A stretch of DNA of 14,517 nt from Acetothermia bacterium UBA7521. Its GTDB lineage: Bacteria > Bipolaricaulota > Bipolaricaulia > Bipolaricaulales > Bipolaricaulaceae. A program made the position numbers and the translations under genes. Below the pieces are notes generated by a model that saw only the letters and a list, made by a program, of their open reading frames with translations, did no database searches and was not told the origin of the DNA. The stretch is from the NCBI GenBank assembly GCA_002479455.1, contig DLNB01000015.1:1-14517 (forward strand), written 5' to 3'. Below, piece by piece: positions 1 through 7,538 of the stretch; the first letter of the stretch is position 1, and each line of letters opens with the position of its first letter.

Positions 1-51
1 TCCGTGCGCGGCGTTCTGGTCTACCTGGACCAGCGGGAGGGCAAGACTTGA
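1..51 (+). CDS. C-terminal end of an unknown upstream gene (partial)
   Basis: The first 48 bases read in frame as 16 residues ending REGKT and then TGA (49-51). The stop overlaps the TTG start of priA in the tetranucleotide TTGA, an arrangement typical of translationally coupled genes in one operon. Too little is visible to name the protein. The coding call rests on the operon-like overlap and the absence of any other reason for priA to start exactly here. Confidence 0.5.
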   Translation, partial: SVRGVLVYLDQREGKT

Positions 52-2117
52 TCGCCCGGGTGGCCCTTCCCATCCCCCGGGCCGCCCCGTTCGACTACGA
101 GGTCCCGCCCCACCTCTCCGTGGCGGCGGGTGACCGGGTGCGGGTCCCGTTCGGAACGCGCCACGTGTGGGGAATCGTGGTCGGCGTGGCCGACGAACCG
201 ACGTACGCAGGACGCCTCCTGCCCGTTGAGACCACAACAGGTCCGTCCCTTCCTGCTTCGACACTCGATCTCATCAAACAGATCTCGGACCTTTCGTTCG
301 TAGGCCACGGGCTGGCTCTGGCACGGCTCGCTCCTCCACCCAGCCGTGCCCGGGCCCGCGAGGTTGAGCTGGCTCTCCCCCCCGATACGGCAGTTCGGCT
401 CTCAGCCACGCTTGCCTCCCGCGCTCCGGCGCAAGCGCGGGTCCTCGCCGCGATCGGCGAGGGGGTGACCGGGGCAGCAGAACTGCGGCAGTTGCCCGGC
501 GGCGGGCGGGCGATGGGAACGCTCCTCCACAAGGGAATCCTCCGCCCACGGCGGCTTCCGTTCTCATACCAGGAGGAGGAGAAGACGATCACGCTCAACC
601 CGGCCCAGCGTGCAGCGGTGGAGGCGATCCAGGCGGGGATCGGAAGTGGGAAGAAGTACCTCGTGTTCGGGCCTCCCGGATCGGGGAAGACCGAGGTCTA
701 CCTGCGGTCGGTTGCCGAGGGATTGGCCCGGGCCAAGGCGTCCCTTCTCCTCGCTCCCGAGGTGTCGCTCCTCCCTCAGCTGTGGGCGCGGGCCGGGCGT
801 GTCCTCGGCTCTCCCCCAGAGACGTACTTCGGGGAACTCCCTCCCGGCGAGCGATGGCGGACCTGGCACGGCGCCCTGCGGGGTGCGGTACGGTGCGCGG
901 TGGGCACGAGATCGGCCGTCTTTCTCCCGCTTCGCGATCTGGGTCTGGTCGCCCTCGACGAGGAGGGGGAGCCCGCCTACAAGCAGGAGGACATGGCGCC
1001 GTACTACCACGCTCGGGCCGTGGCCGAGCTACGCGCGGCACGCGAGGGACCTGCTGTGGTCCTCGGCGCAGCCGCGCCGGCAGTGGAGACGTTCTACCGC
1101 GCTGCCCAGGGTGAACTCGAACTCCTCTCGCTCCCGGACCGGGTGGTCGGAGCACGGCCCACGGTCAGCGTGGCCCCGCGGGGCGACGTCGTGATCGGCC
1201 CAATCCTGCAGGAGGCGATCCACCGCCATCTCGGCAAGCGGGGACAGGTGCTCCTGTTCGTGAACCGTCTCGGGTTCTACACCGGCGCTGTGTGCCGCTG
1301 TCGGTCCATCCTTCGCTGCCCTGATTGTGAGATCCCCCTCGTGTTTCACCTCGCCGACCGCGCACTCCACTGCCACACGTGCGGGAAGGTTGTCCGCGAC
1401 CTGCGGTGTCCAAGCTGCGGGGAAGACCGGTTCCACCTGTTCGGTGTGGGCACGGAGCGGGTGGAACACGAGGCACGAAGGCTTTTTCCGTCGGCAACGG
1501 TAGCCCGCCTCGATGCCGACACGGCGCGGGACCGTGACCGGATCCTTTGCTCTGTTGCTCAGGGCAGGATCCAGATCCTCGTCGGGGCGCAAATGGTGGG
1601 AAAAGGCCTCGACTTCCCGGGAATCTCCCTCGTGGGGATCGTGAACGCCGATCAGCTCCTTTCGACGCCGGACTTCCGCGCCGGGGAGCGGACATACCAG
1701 CTCATCGCCGGAGCAGCGGGACGGGCCGGACGCGGGGAGCGTCCAGGCGAAGTGGTGGTGCAGTCCGACCAACCCGGCTACTACGCGGTCCGCTCCGCCC
1801 TGGAGGCGGATTACGCCGCGTTCTACGCTGAAGAACTGGGGTACCGGGAGAGCCTACGGTACCCGCCGTTCGCGCGCCTGGTGCGGATGATCGTCACCGG
1901 TCGGGACGCCGAAGCGAAGGCGGGTACGCTGGCGGAAAACCTCCTCGGCCGTAGGTTCGAGGTTCTCGGTCCGGCCCGCCTCTTTCCCCGCCGAGGGATT
2001 CCCCGCGCCCAGTTGCTCGTGCGGGGGAAGGAAGACGTGGTGGACCGCCTTGCCGAGGCTCTTCCCCAGCCTCCGTCCTGGCTCAAGGTGGACCCCGACC
2101 CGATGTGGCTCGGCTAG
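48..2117 (+). CDS. priA: Primosomal protein N' (PriA), with altered helicase motifs
   Basis: PriA recognises stalled forks and D-loops and starts primosome assembly for replication restart. The TTG start at 48 gives the family N-terminus (IARVALPIP, then FDYEVP and RVRVPFGTR, the 3'-DNA-end-binding domain). Walker A, GPPGSGKT, is at residues 208-215. The zinc region has eight cysteines at about 416, 418, 424, 427, 442, 445, 454 and 457; the first pair is CxC where the family usually has CxxC. Motif V (QMVGKGLDFP) and motif VI (AGRAGRG) are present. Length, 689 aa, is close to the family norm. Odd points: motif II reads DEEG (304-307) instead of DEEH, and motif III reads GAAAPA (340-345) instead of GSATPS. 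Assignment to PriA is certain; normal helicase activity is doubtful. The gene overlaps its upstream neighbour by 4 bp and converges on the ferritin-like gene. Confidence 0.96.
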   Translation: MIARVALPIPRAAPFDYEVPPHLSVAAGDRVRVPFGTRHVWGIVVGVADEPTYAGRLLPVETTTGPSLPASTLDLIKQISDLSFVGHGLALARLAPPPSRARAREVELALPPDTAVRLSATLASRAPAQARVLAAIGEGVTGAAELRQLPGGGRAMGTLLHKGILRPRRLPFSYQEEEKTITLNPAQRAAVEAIQAGIGSGKKYLVFGPPGSGKTEVYLRSVAEGLARAKASLLLAPEVSLLPQLWARAGRVLGSPPETYFGELPPGERWRTWHGALRGAVRCAVGTRSAVFLPLRDLGLVALDEEGEPAYKQEDMAPYYHARAVAELRAAREGPAVVLGAAAPAVETFYRAAQGELELLSLPDRVVGARPTVSVAPRGDVVIGPILQEAIHRHLGKRGQVLLFVNRLGFYTGAVCRCRSILRCPDCEIPLVFHLADRALHCHTCGKVVRDLRCPSCGEDRFHLFGVGTERVEHEARRLFPSATVARLDADTARDRDRILCSVAQGRIQILVGAQMVGKGLDFPGISLVGIVNADQLLSTPDFRAGERTYQLIAGAAGRAGRGERPGEVVVQSDQPGYYAVRSALEADYAAFYAEELGYRESLRYPPFARLVRMIVTGRDAEAKAGTLAENLLGRRFEVLGPARLFPRRGIPRAQLLVRGKEDVVDRLAEALPQPPSWLKVDPDPMWLG

Positions 2118-2134
2118 TTCAGGCGAATGTGCCC

Positions 2135-2172
2135 GCGGAGCCTCCGGCCACGTGAGAACACCGGAGCCCCGC
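2135..2172. terminator. Possible hairpin between convergent genes
   Basis: CTCCGG (2142-2147) can pair with CCGGAG (2161-2166) across a 13-nt loop, extended by GCGG (2135-2138) with CCGC (2169-2172) after a small internal bulge. It lies just after the priA stop and before the 3' end of the opposing ferritin-like gene. No T-tract follows on either side, so it is not a classical intrinsic terminator. The structure is seen; the role is inferred. Confidence 0.3.
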
Positions 2173-2178
2173 AGCGAG

Positions 2179-2210
2179 GACCGTCGTCCGTAGACCGTTG
2201 TCCGTGGACC
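2179..2210. repeat. 14-bp tandem repeat, about 2.3 copies
   Basis: Two successive 14-mers, GACCGTCGTCCGTA (2179-2192) and GACCGTTGTCCGTG (2193-2206), differ at two positions and are followed by a partial GACC (2207-2210). The unit is built from GTCC/GGACC-type words that recur in the near-palindrome about 20 bp downstream. The gap 2118-2271 holds this repeat, the weak hairpin before it and the near-palindrome after it, but no gene I can support. Confidence 0.6.
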
Positions 2211-2230
2211 AGAAAGGCCCCTGCGGATCA

Positions 2231-2253
2231 CGGACCACGAATTCGTAGGTCCG
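2231..2253. repeat. Near-perfect 23-bp palindrome centred on GAATTC
   Basis: CGGACC, then the perfect 10-bp palindrome ACGAATTCGT, then an unpaired A and GGTCCG. Except for the single extra base, the two halves are exact reverse complements. It lies about 20 bp beyond the 3' end of the ferritin-like gene. It could form a cruciform or hairpin, or be a mobile REP-like unit together with the neighbouring tandem repeat; no protein-binding role can be shown from sequence. Confidence 0.5.
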
Positions 2254-2271
2254 CGGCCACTCCGATACCGC

Positions 2272-2763
2272 TCAGAACGGCCAGAAGCGCTGGTCGTTCC
2301 ACACCCTCTGGCGCAGTTCCTCATCGAGGGCAGTGAGGAGGTCGAGGTGGGACCGCTCCCACTGAGCGAGCCAACTGTAGAGAGCTTTGGCCTCACCAGC
2401 AGACTCCCGTTCCGCGTCGGAGTAGAACGCAACTGCGCGCTCTTCGAGCGCCATCGCCGCATAGAGAGCCGCCGCCTCATAGGAGGCGGCTGAGATGTCC
2501 GCCTTCACCGCATCCGTCAGAACGTCCGTCGCGACAGCGGTCGATTTGTCCGCCGGGGTTTCCACGTCAACCTTTCCGGTACGCATCAGGCCGGCGAACG
2601 CCTTGGACAGGATCTCGATGTGTCGCCCCTCCTCTTGGGCGAGGTTGAGGAAGACATCCCGCACGGCTCCGTTATCTGTTCCCAAGGCGCTTTGCTCGTA
2701 CAACGCTTTCCCCCGTTTCTCCAGAAGCAACGCTCCTTTCAGAATGTCCTCTTGACGTTCCAT
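2272..2763 (-). CDS. Ferritin-like (rubrerythrin-type) diiron protein, no rubredoxin domain
   Basis: Product of 163 aa with the four-helix layout of the ferritin-like/rubrerythrin superfamily. Helix 1 carries LLLEKRGKALYEQ (E15), helix 2 QEEGRHIEIL (ExxH, E45/H48), helix 3 ALEERAVAFY (E107 or E108) and helix 4 QWERSHLDLL (ExxH, E136/H139): the ligand set of a diiron site. There are no CxxC pairs, so the rubredoxin part of classical rubrerythrins is absent. The family typically handles peroxide or iron in the cytoplasm; the substrate here is unknown. The start is the ATG at 2763, preceded by GGAGGTAA at good spacing; an in-frame extension upstream lacks family similarity and was not used. It lies 70 bp downstream of fmt and could be co-transcribed with def-fmt. 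It ends convergently with priA. Confidence 0.88.
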   Translation of the reverse strand: MERQEDILKGALLLEKRGKALYEQSALGTDNGAVRDVFLNLAQEEGRHIEILSKAFAGLMRTGKVDVETPADKSTAVATDVLTDAVKADISAASYEAAALYAAMALEERAVAFYSDAERESAGEAKALYSWLAQWERSHLDLLTALDEELRQRVWNDQRFWPF

Positions 2764-2833
2764 TCGCCTTACCTCCGTGCTGATCACCGTCTCGGACGAC
2801 TTCGTTTCCCCAAACTGCAGACCTGAGTACACG

Positions 2834-3757
2834 CTACCCAAACCGCCCGCCCGGACAGCGGCAGTAGCCGTTGGCGAACTCTCGGCCGGTGAGGATGCGG
2901 CAGCCTGCGGGCTGAAGCTCGAGAACCTCCAACACTCCCTTCCCCGCCGCCACGAGCAGTCGGTCATGGCGGGGGAGGATCGCTCCCGGCAGGGCTTCCA
3001 CACGATCCTCGGCCACGACCCGCGTCCGGTGGACCTTCACCAGCCTGTCCCGCAGGGTTGTGTGCGCTCCCGGCCACGGGTTCGTGCCGCGAACACGGTC
3101 ATGAACTTGCCGAGCCGCCCACTCCCAGCGAATCCGCCCATCCTCCTTGTGGAGCTTCGGGGCAAGCGTCCCTTCCTCCGGTTGGGGCCGCGAGGGCACT
3201 GTTCCGTCGGCGACACCCCGAAGCGACTCCACAATCAGCTCTGCTCCGAGGGCCGCAAGGCGGCTCTCCACCTCGCCAGCCGTATCCTCTTCAGCAATCG
3301 GAACCGCCCGTTGCAGCAGGATCGGGCCTGTGTCCATCCCCTCATCGAGCACGAACGTTGTGACCCCGGTCTCCCTCTCTCCCCGAATGACCGCCCATGC
3401 CACCGGTGCCGCCCCGCGGTATGCAGGCAGAAGCGAAGCGTGGATGTTCACACAGCCGTGCCCAGGGAGGCTGAGCACGGGCTCCCGCACGAATTGACCG
3501 AACGCCGCCACGACGAGGAAATCGAGGTCTAGGGATCGCAACTGGCCGAGCATCGCAGGAGCGTTGATGGTCCGCGGCTGGAGCACGGGGATCCCTAGCT
3601 CCTGAGCCGCGGCCTTCGTCGGGGGGGCGGTCAGCTTGAGTCCCCGGCCAGCCGGCCGATCGGGCTGCGAGATGACAAGAAGGACCCCGTACGTTTCAAC
3701 AAGCCGACGAAGGGCGGGCACGCCAAACGCGCCACTCCCCGCGAATGCGACGCGCAA
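2834..3757 (-). CDS. fmt: Methionyl-tRNA formyltransferase
   Basis: Transfers formyl from 10-formyl-tetrahydrofolate to Met-tRNA(fMet) in the cytoplasm. The N-terminal Rossmann-like domain starts RVAFAGSGAFGVPAL. The catalytic block VNIHASLLPAYRGAAP contains N104 and H106, and GMDTGPIL contains D142, matching the Asn-His-Asp set known in the E. coli enzyme. The formylfolate and tRNA loop region DRPAGRG is at 33-39. The C-terminal beta-barrel domain runs from about residue 205 and ends LTGREFANGY. Length, 307 aa, is normal. The start is TTG at 3755-3757; no other start is available between it and the def coding region in this frame. Only 2 bp separate it from the def stop, the usual def-fmt pairing that couples formylation and deformylation. 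Confidence 0.96.
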   Translation of the reverse strand: MRVAFAGSGAFGVPALRRLVETYGVLLVISQPDRPAGRGLKLTAPPTKAAAQELGIPVLQPRTINAPAMLGQLRSLDLDFLVVAAFGQFVREPVLSLPGHGCVNIHASLLPAYRGAAPVAWAVIRGERETGVTTFVLDEGMDTGPILLQRAVPIAEEDTAGEVESRLAALGAELIVESLRGVADGTVPSRPQPEEGTLAPKLHKEDGRIRWEWAARQVHDRVRGTNPWPGAHTTLRDRLVKVHRTRVVAEDRVEALPGAILPRHDRLLVAAGKGVLEVLELQPAGCRILTGREFANGYCRCPGGRFG

Positions 3758-3759
3758 CC

Positions 3760-4269
3760 CTACGCTGGTGAAGGTACTCGCTCCTTCTGTACCTGCTGGG
3801 CAAGGCGGAACTCGGCGAGCACCCGCCGGCGCTCGTCCTTGGAAAGGAGGTCCACGTACAGCTCGCCGTCGAGGTGGTCCACCTCGTGCTGCACCACCCG
3901 GGCTTCAAGCTCGGAGAGGTGGAGTTCAACCAGCGCTCCGCCTTCGTCCATCGCTCGAACGACCACCTGCTTCGCCCGAGGGACCTCAGCCTCTACGCCG
4001 GGGAGAGACAGACAACCCTCCCAGCTAACGTCGATCTCCGGGCTCCGCCCTACAATCTCGGGGTTGAACAGCACTCGTTCCTCGCCCCCGAGCCGAACGA
4101 GGATCGCCCGCACCGGGAGGCCGATTTGGTTTGCGGCAAGTCCGAGGGCCTCGATCCCGCCAAACGCGGCGCGCAGGGCAGCCGCGGCCGCGTGGGCCTC
4201 AGCGCTCCCCGGCTCCACCGGGGTCGTGGGCCGTCGCAGAATTGGGTTGGGATAGGTCAGGACCTCCAG
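3760..4269 (-). CDS. def: Peptide deformylase, probably started at CTG
   Basis: Metalloenzyme that removes the formyl group from nascent N-terminal fMet. All three family motifs are present, counting the CTG as residue 1: GLAANQIG (43-50), EGCLSLP (84-90, metal ligand C86) and QHEVDH (127-132, ligands H128 and H132, catalytic E129). A GTG at 4218 would give 152 aa but would cut off the conserved N-terminal strand LTYPNPILR, which reads in frame upstream. The frame is closed by TAA a few codons further up, and no ATG, GTG or TTG lies between. The best start is CTG at 4269-4267, preceded by GAGGAGG at about 9 nt; it gives 169 aa, the family length. A sigma-70-like promoter sits just upstream. 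First gene of def-fmt. Confidence 0.93.
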   Translation of the reverse strand: MEVLTYPNPILRRPTTPVEPGSAEAHAAAAALRAAFGGIEALGLAANQIGLPVRAILVRLGGEERVLFNPEIVGRSPEIDVSWEGCLSLPGVEAEVPRAKQVVVRAMDEGGALVELHLSELEARVVQHEVDHLDGELYVDLLSKDERRRVLAEFRLAQQVQKERVPSPA

Positions 4270-4270
4270 T

Positions 4271-4300
4271 TTGGACCGCCTCCTCAGCGTCCTTTAGTAT
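4271..4300 (+). promoter_or_regulatory. Weak candidate promoter for recG-qng1-tgt
   Basis: TTGGAC (4271-4276) and TAGTAT (4295-4300) are 18 bp apart and would start transcription near 4307, followed by AGAGGG and the recG ATG at 4315. The matches are only moderate. The -10 sequence overlaps the -10 of the opposing def promoter, so the two polymerases could not bind at once if both sites are used. Confidence 0.3.
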
Positions 4301-4324
4301 AGAGGGATCCGACCATGCCGACAA
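4296..4324 (-). promoter_or_regulatory. Sigma-70-type promoter for def-fmt
   Basis: On the minus strand, TTGTCG (plus positions 4319-4324) and TATACT (4296-4301) are separated by exactly 17 bp. The -10 box matches consensus at five of six positions and the -35 at four. Transcription would begin near 4289, leaving a leader of about 20 nt that holds GAGGAGG and leads to the CTG start at 4269. The -35 box lies inside the first codons of recG. Confidence 0.6.
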
Positions 4325-6582
4325 CAGACCGGGGGGCTGCCGAACGCGCGCTGGTGGGCAAGGTGCTGGCACTGGAGCGAGAGAAATCGTTCGCGGACAC
4401 GGCCGTCCTTGGCGGGCTGGAGAAGTTCGTCTCTCACCACGTCCCAGAGGCCTCGCATCTTGTGGCAGGCTACTCTGCGCGCAATGTGGCCTCGCGGGCC
4501 GCTGCGGTGAAGAAACTCGAACGATGGCTCGCGACCCCGTCTCCACCACGGCAGCCACTGTCCCAAGTCCCCGTTTCCCACCTCTCCGGGGTGGGAAAAA
4601 GGCGCGTCGAACTGCTCGGCCGCATGGGGATCCACAGCATCGAGGACGTGCTGACGTTCTTCCCCCGCCGCCTCGAGGACCGGTCCCAGCTCCGACCGAT
4701 CGGCGGGGTGCGGGACGGGGAGACCGTGCTCGTCCGAGGCACCGTGCGGGCCAAGTCACGGATCAGAGTCCGGCGCGGACTGGAACTGGTTAAGGTGGCT
4801 TTCGACGACGGAACGGGGTTCTTGTTCGCGATCTGGTTCAACCAACCGTGGGTCTGGGACCAGATTGCTCACGATGAGCGGTACGCCCTGTACGGAAAGG
4901 TTCAGCACCGCTACGGCGAGATCCAGATCGAGAACCCCGTGTGGGAGAAAGAGGGCACCAACCTTCAGACCGGGCGCTGGGTTCCGATCTACCCCACCAC
5001 CGAAGGCCTGACCCAGCCCATTCTTCACGGCCTGATCCAAGACAGCCTCCAGCAGTTCGCCCACCACATCGAGGACCCAGTTCCCGAAGAGATCCGAGAA
5101 CGCTTGGCCCTTGCTTCACGACGCGAGGCGATCTCCCGGATTCACGCTCCTCGAAATCTCCCCGACTTCGAGAACGCCCGGCGCGCCCTCGCGTTCGAGG
5201 AGCTTATCCTCCTCCAGATAGGGATCGTACACCGCCGCATCCCGGCCTCCGCCGGGCGAGTGCTCGCCCCCGACCCGGATGCCCTGGACCGGTTCGTGAA
5301 CTCCCTTCCGTTCAACCTCACACCGTCCCAGGAGCGGGCGATCGGCGCTATTGAGCGGGACCTCCGATCCTCTCGACCCATGCTTCGTCTTCTCCAGGGT
5401 GATGTCGGCTCGGGGAAGACCGTGGTCGCCACCGCGGCGTGCGTGATGGCCATGTCAGCGGGCACCCAAGCCGCGGTGATGGCCCCCACAGAGATCCTCG
5501 CCGAGCAGCATCAGCTCGTGCTGCAGGATCTGCTGCGGGATCTGCCCGTCCGGGTGGGGTACCTTTCCGGCGGAGTCGGGCGCAAGGAGCGGCGGGCGAT
5601 GATCGAGGCGATCCGGGCCGGCGAGGTGGATGTGGTCGTGGGAACCCACGCCCTGATTCAGGACGACGTGGTGTTTCACGACCTCGCCCTGGCGGTGGTG
5701 GATGAGCAACACCGGTTTGGGGTCGTCCAGCGGGCCGCCCTCGAGGCCAAGGGTGCGGGGACGAACATCCTCGTCATGTCCGCCACCCCGATCCCCCGCA
5801 CCGTCGTGCTCACGCTTTACGGCGACTTCACGGTATCCGTGCTCGAGGAGATGCCGAACTCCCGAGGAGAAGTGCGCACCGTGTGGGTGTCCGAATCCCG
5901 TCGCGAGGACGTGTACCGCGAGGCGGAGACGTGGTTGGAGCGGGGTGAAAAGGGGTACGTGGTGTTCCCCCTCGTCGCCGAGTCAGAAGAGCTCGAACTG
6001 CGAGCGGCATCGGAAGGGTACGCAGAGGTGCGTCACAGGTTCCCGCGCCATAGGGCAGCCCTTCTCCACGGCCAGATGGCTTCCGAGGAGAAGCGGAGCG
6101 CCATGGCCGCATTCCGCGACGGGAGCGTGCAGCTCCTCGTCGCTACAACCGTGGTTGAGGTCGGTCTTGACGTGCCGGACGCCAGTTTCCTCGTGATCGA
6201 GCACGCCGAGCGGTTCGGGCTCGCCCAGCTCCACCAGCTGCGCGGCCGGATCGGACGCAAGGGCCAGCGCGCGGTCTGTTACGCCATCGGCGACCCGACA
6301 ACCGACGAGGCTCGGGAGCGGCTGTCGGCGTTCCGCGACCTCACGGACGGGTTCAAGATCGCGGAGGCCGACCTCCGCATCCGCGGGCCAGGGGACCTGC
6401 TCGGCACCGAGCAGTCCGGGTTTGTGTCGAGGCTCCGGGCGGCCGACCTGACGCGAGATCTTGGGCTTCTGGAGAGGGCGCGGGACGAGGCGTTGCGCCT
6501 CCTCGAAGAGGGAATCCCGGATGAGCTGTCCCGAGAGGTCGAACGCCGCTTCGGGGAAGCGCTGTCGTTGCTGGGAGTGTAA
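4315..6582 (+). CDS. recG: ATP-dependent DNA helicase RecG
   Basis: RecG reverses stalled forks and processes Holliday junctions and D-loops. Residues 1-80 are a helical N-terminal extension, seen in some RecG lineages but not E. coli (693 aa there, 755 here). Next come a helix-hairpin-like segment (LSGVGKRRVELL, about 90-101), the wedge/OB domain (about 127-212, with QIENPVW), and PIYPTTEGL (about 224-232). The SF2 motor has Walker A GDVGSGKT (362-369), motif II DEQH (463-466) followed by RFGVVQR, motif III MSATPIPRT (488-496) and motif VI QLHQLRGRIGR (638-648). All key residues are intact. The ATG at 4315 is preceded by AGAGGG. It diverges from def with 45 bp between starts and is followed after 3 bp by qng1. 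Confidence 0.97.
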   Translation: MPTTDRGAAERALVGKVLALEREKSFADTAVLGGLEKFVSHHVPEASHLVAGYSARNVASRAAAVKKLERWLATPSPPRQPLSQVPVSHLSGVGKRRVELLGRMGIHSIEDVLTFFPRRLEDRSQLRPIGGVRDGETVLVRGTVRAKSRIRVRRGLELVKVAFDDGTGFLFAIWFNQPWVWDQIAHDERYALYGKVQHRYGEIQIENPVWEKEGTNLQTGRWVPIYPTTEGLTQPILHGLIQDSLQQFAHHIEDPVPEEIRERLALASRREAISRIHAPRNLPDFENARRALAFEELILLQIGIVHRRIPASAGRVLAPDPDALDRFVNSLPFNLTPSQERAIGAIERDLRSSRPMLRLLQGDVGSGKTVVATAACVMAMSAGTQAAVMAPTEILAEQHQLVLQDLLRDLPVRVGYLSGGVGRKERRAMIEAIRAGEVDVVVGTHALIQDDVVFHDLALAVVDEQHRFGVVQRAALEAKGAGTNILVMSATPIPRTVVLTLYGDFTVSVLEEMPNSRGEVRTVWVSESRREDVYREAETWLERGEKGYVVFPLVAESEELELRAASEGYAEVRHRFPRHRAALLHGQMASEEKRSAMAAFRDGSVQLLVATTVVEVGLDVPDASFLVIEHAERFGLAQLHQLRGRIGRKGQRAVCYAIGDPTTDEARERLSAFRDLTDGFKIAEADLRIRGPGDLLGTEQSGFVSRLRAADLTRDLGLLERARDEALRLLEEGIPDELSREVERRFGEALSLLGV

Positions 6583-6585
6583 GCA

Positions 6586-7536
6586 GTGACCGACAACCCT
6601 GCACGAACGGGATCACGCCTCGTCATGCGCCAGGCGAGGTGGGTGCGGGTTGACCCCCAGGCCGTTCGCGCTCTCGCCGACCGAATGCGCGACCTCCCTG
6701 CCATCGCTTGGGACAGGGATTACCACTTCCAGGGCGAGGAGGAACTGACCCTGCGGTACCTCCTTGCGCTCGACGCGCTCAACTTCTGTTTCTGGCCTGT
6801 CTCCCCGCTCATGGGAAAGGAGTGGGCCGTCCCTGGACCGGATGGCAAGGAACGGACAGGGTACTTTGCCCTCGCCTACGCGCTCCGCCGGGCCGCTGAG
6901 GACGATCCGTCGTTCTTCGCCCCCTCGGCCCTGGCCAGGGTCGAGGCCGACCGACTGCGGGCGGTCTTGGGGGAGATCCCTCTCGTTCCATGGCGGGTCC
7001 GCGCCTTGCGGGAAGTGGGGCAGACCCTTCTCAGGTTTGGCTCAGCACAGGAGTTCTTCGCCCGATCCCACAGATCGTGCCGTCGGCTCGTGGAACTCGT
7101 CACCGCCCACCTCCCCCTGTTCCGCGATGCCGCCCTGCACCGAGGCCGGGAGGTCCTTTTCCACAAGCGGGCCCAGATCCTGTGCGCCGACGTCGCCGGA
7201 ACGTTCGACAAGGAAGGACCAGGGGCGTTCCGTGATCTCGACTGGCTCACTGCGTTTGCCGACTACAAGCTCCCCCAGCTCCTGTGGGCCGGAGGCGCGC
7301 TCGTGCTCCACCCCGCTCTTGCCCAACGCCTCCGTCACCTCGTGCCTCTCGCAGCCGGATCGGCAGAGGAGGTCGAACTCAGGGCAGCCACGATCGTCGC
7401 CGTGGAAGACCTCGTTTCCGCCCTGCGCCTCCTCGGCCGTGCCGTGCGGCCGTTCGAGGTGGACTGGATGCTGTGGAACCTCTCTCAGAGCAAGCTCCCT
7501 GTCCCTCACCCCCGGGTGCGGACGCCTTTCTATTGA
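6586..7536 (+). CDS. qng1: Queuosine 5'-phosphate N-glycosylase / queuosine salvage protein (DUF2419, QNG1-like)
   Basis: Product of 316 aa matching the DUF2419/QNG1 family, known to hydrolyse queuosine 5'-monophosphate and free the base queuine for reuse. Family blocks in order: LDALNFCFWP (62-71), FHKRAQILCADVAG (192-205), LTAFADYKLPQLL (221-233), ELRAATIVAVEDL (264-276) and FEVDWMLWNLS (290-300). No signal peptide or membrane segment is visible, so it should be cytoplasmic. The GTG at 6586 is 3 bp after the recG stop, with GGAG about 8 nt upstream in the recG end; an ATG at 6625 is an alternative that would still keep all blocks. It is followed after 2 bp by tgt, the enzyme that puts queuine into tRNA, which strongly supports the salvage role. 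I identify it by recalled family motifs only. Confidence 0.88.
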   Translation: MTDNPARTGSRLVMRQARWVRVDPQAVRALADRMRDLPAIAWDRDYHFQGEEELTLRYLLALDALNFCFWPVSPLMGKEWAVPGPDGKERTGYFALAYALRRAAEDDPSFFAPSALARVEADRLRAVLGEIPLVPWRVRALREVGQTLLRFGSAQEFFARSHRSCRRLVELVTAHLPLFRDAALHRGREVLFHKRAQILCADVAGTFDKEGPGAFRDLDWLTAFADYKLPQLLWAGGALVLHPALAQRLRHLVPLAAGSAEEVELRAATIVAVEDLVSALRLLGRAVRPFEVDWMLWNLSQSKLPVPHPRVRTPFY

Positions 7537-7538
7537 CG

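Noticed and set aside
1029..1772. 247-aa minus-strand ORF inside priA
   Set aside because: It is antisense to a clear helicase gene and has no recognisable domain or ribosome site.
2764..3003. In-frame N-terminal extension of the ferritin-like ORF
   Set aside because: It overlaps the end of fmt, lacks family similarity, and the ATG at 2763 has a strong ribosome site.
3760..4218. Shorter peptide deformylase starting at GTG 4218
   Set aside because: It would remove the conserved LTYPNPILR strand that reads in frame upstream, and no better ribosome site supports it.
7284..7538. Upstream extension of the tgt reading frame
   Set aside because: It lies inside qng1 in another frame and has no TGT similarity; the ATG at 7539 gives the family N-terminus.
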